Below, piece by piece: positions 63,708-64,000 of a stretch of DNA of 64,000 nt. The notes under the pieces are model-generated. The model made no database searches. It was not told where the DNA came from and was given only the letters and a program-made list of their open reading frames with translations. Position 1 is the stretch's first letter. The number at the start of each line of letters is the position of its first letter. The position numbers and the translations under genes were made by a program. This DNA comes from Hyphomicrobiales bacterium. GTDB taxonomy: Bacteria; Pseudomonadota; Alphaproteobacteria; Rhizobiales; Beijerinckiaceae. The stretch lies in the NCBI GenBank assembly GCA_027489955.1, contig JAIXYZ010000004.1, positions 1 to 64,000 of the forward strand, in the 5' to 3' direction.

Positions 63708-64000
63708 GACTTCAGGCCAGCATAAGAGATTCGAACTTAGCCAAATGTCTGCCAAGATGACCCGTTGTGCAATGGCGCAGGGCGTTTCGACATTCGCTTG
63801 CGGGTGCCACGCTGACATGTGGCGCATCGCAGCTAACGGGATCGTCGAGCTTCCACAATTACAGTTCTGGAAGCACAGCGCTACAAATCTGGAAAATCCG
63901 CCCAGAAAGCGGTGTCGGATCAATCGGTTACGGATGCTATCGTGTACCGGCCCCCTTTCCAAGTCATTTTCACCCGGCCGGCGCGGAGCCGCGGTCGTAG
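63708..64000. other. Upstream region of sspA and right end of window
   Basis: This should contain the sspA promoter on the minus strand; I see no clear -10/-35 pair. A 77-codon plus-strand frame (63767-64000) has no recognisable features. The 13-bp repeat copy is at 63894. The last 60 bases are again GC-rich, suggesting the island ends or another element begins. Confidence 0.4.
63894..63906 (+). repeat. 13-bp direct repeat, right copy (possible att site)
   Basis: AAATCCGCCCAGA, identical to 49623-49635, upstream of sspA. It could mark the right end of the island. Confidence 0.35.

Larger units (their letters stand above)
49636..63893. mobile_element. Genomic island carrying an Ssp-type phosphorothioate defence system
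   Basis: About 14.3 kb with visibly lower GC, less biased codons and more intergenic space than the rest of the window. It contains a controller-like HTH, an sspABCD set, a helicase-GHKL-PLD operon and three unknown genes. It starts where composition changes near 49635. The right edge is less certain: host-like sequence seems to resume in the last 60 bases. No transposase or integrase was found, so mobility is inferred. Confidence 0.55.

Noticed and set aside
63940-64000. End of a known insertion sequence
   Set aside because: The sequence looked vaguely familiar, but no inverted-repeat partner or transposase lies in the window, so I do not claim it.

Overview
The window is high-GC DNA packed with tight, often stop-start-overlapping operons. 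Ku/LigD end joining, TRAP and ABC uptake systems, Tat export and Aco-type dehydrogenase genes suggest an alphaproteobacterium, probably Hyphomicrobiales or a relative. This is an inference from gene content only. I saw no rRNA, tRNA or CRISPR array.

Layout. (1) 1-9.3 kb: a surface-protein/export locus. It holds the N-terminal 1,041 codons of a large LEPR-type, DUF4347, FG-GAP, tandem-repeat protein (minus strand, running off the left edge), a phage-tail-collar/Mdp-type protein, a small DUF6916-like protein, and three overlapping genes for HlyD-type adaptors, the last fused to an M50 metalloprotease-like membrane core. (2) 9.4-15.9 kb: a double cold-shock-domain protein, then ligD, ku, a YbdK-type ligase and a D-amino-acid-type aminotransferase, all on the minus strand. 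(3) 15.9-33.5 kb: a catabolic regulon. It contains a 978-residue three-module oxidoreductase fusion, a hydroxyacid dehydrogenase, a DapA-family lyase, a CUT1-type ABC importer, a LysR regulator, an amidase/deacetylase/RraA set, a TRAP importer and a flavin-reductase-like protein. The same 15-bp T-N11-A inverted repeat lies in front of three of its transcription units, in pairs 32 bp apart in two of them. (4) 33.6-48.1 kb: a gamma-glutamyltransferase gene, an SDR, and an apparent 12-gene minus-strand operon (47.5 to 36.2 kb). The operon runs from Aco-type E1 alpha/beta and E2 through VOC, GMC oxidoreductase, a polar amino-acid ABC importer and diaminopropionate ammonia-lyase to an M20 amidohydrolase. 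An Lrp/AsnC regulator is divergent from it. (5) 48.2-49.4 kb: a secreted alpha/beta hydrolase.

(6) 49.6-64 kb: a lower-GC genomic island. Its core is a phosphorothioate-type defence system: sspA (cysteine desulfurase), sspB (DUF4007), sspC (large ATPase) and sspD (DndC-like PP-loop protein) on the minus strand, facing a plus-strand helicase - GHKL ATPase - PLD nuclease operon. This matches the published SspABCD-SspFGH arrangement. A 73-residue controller-like HTH protein with two tandem operators sits at its left side, next to three exported or membrane proteins of unknown function. A 13-bp direct repeat (49623 and 63894) may mark the ends of the island.

The parts least well covered by established knowledge are the M50-HlyD export locus with its LEPR/DUF4347 protein, the single-chain fusion of the three usual dye-linked dehydrogenase subunits, the LysR regulon defined by the shared boxes, and the unexplained genes of the defence island.
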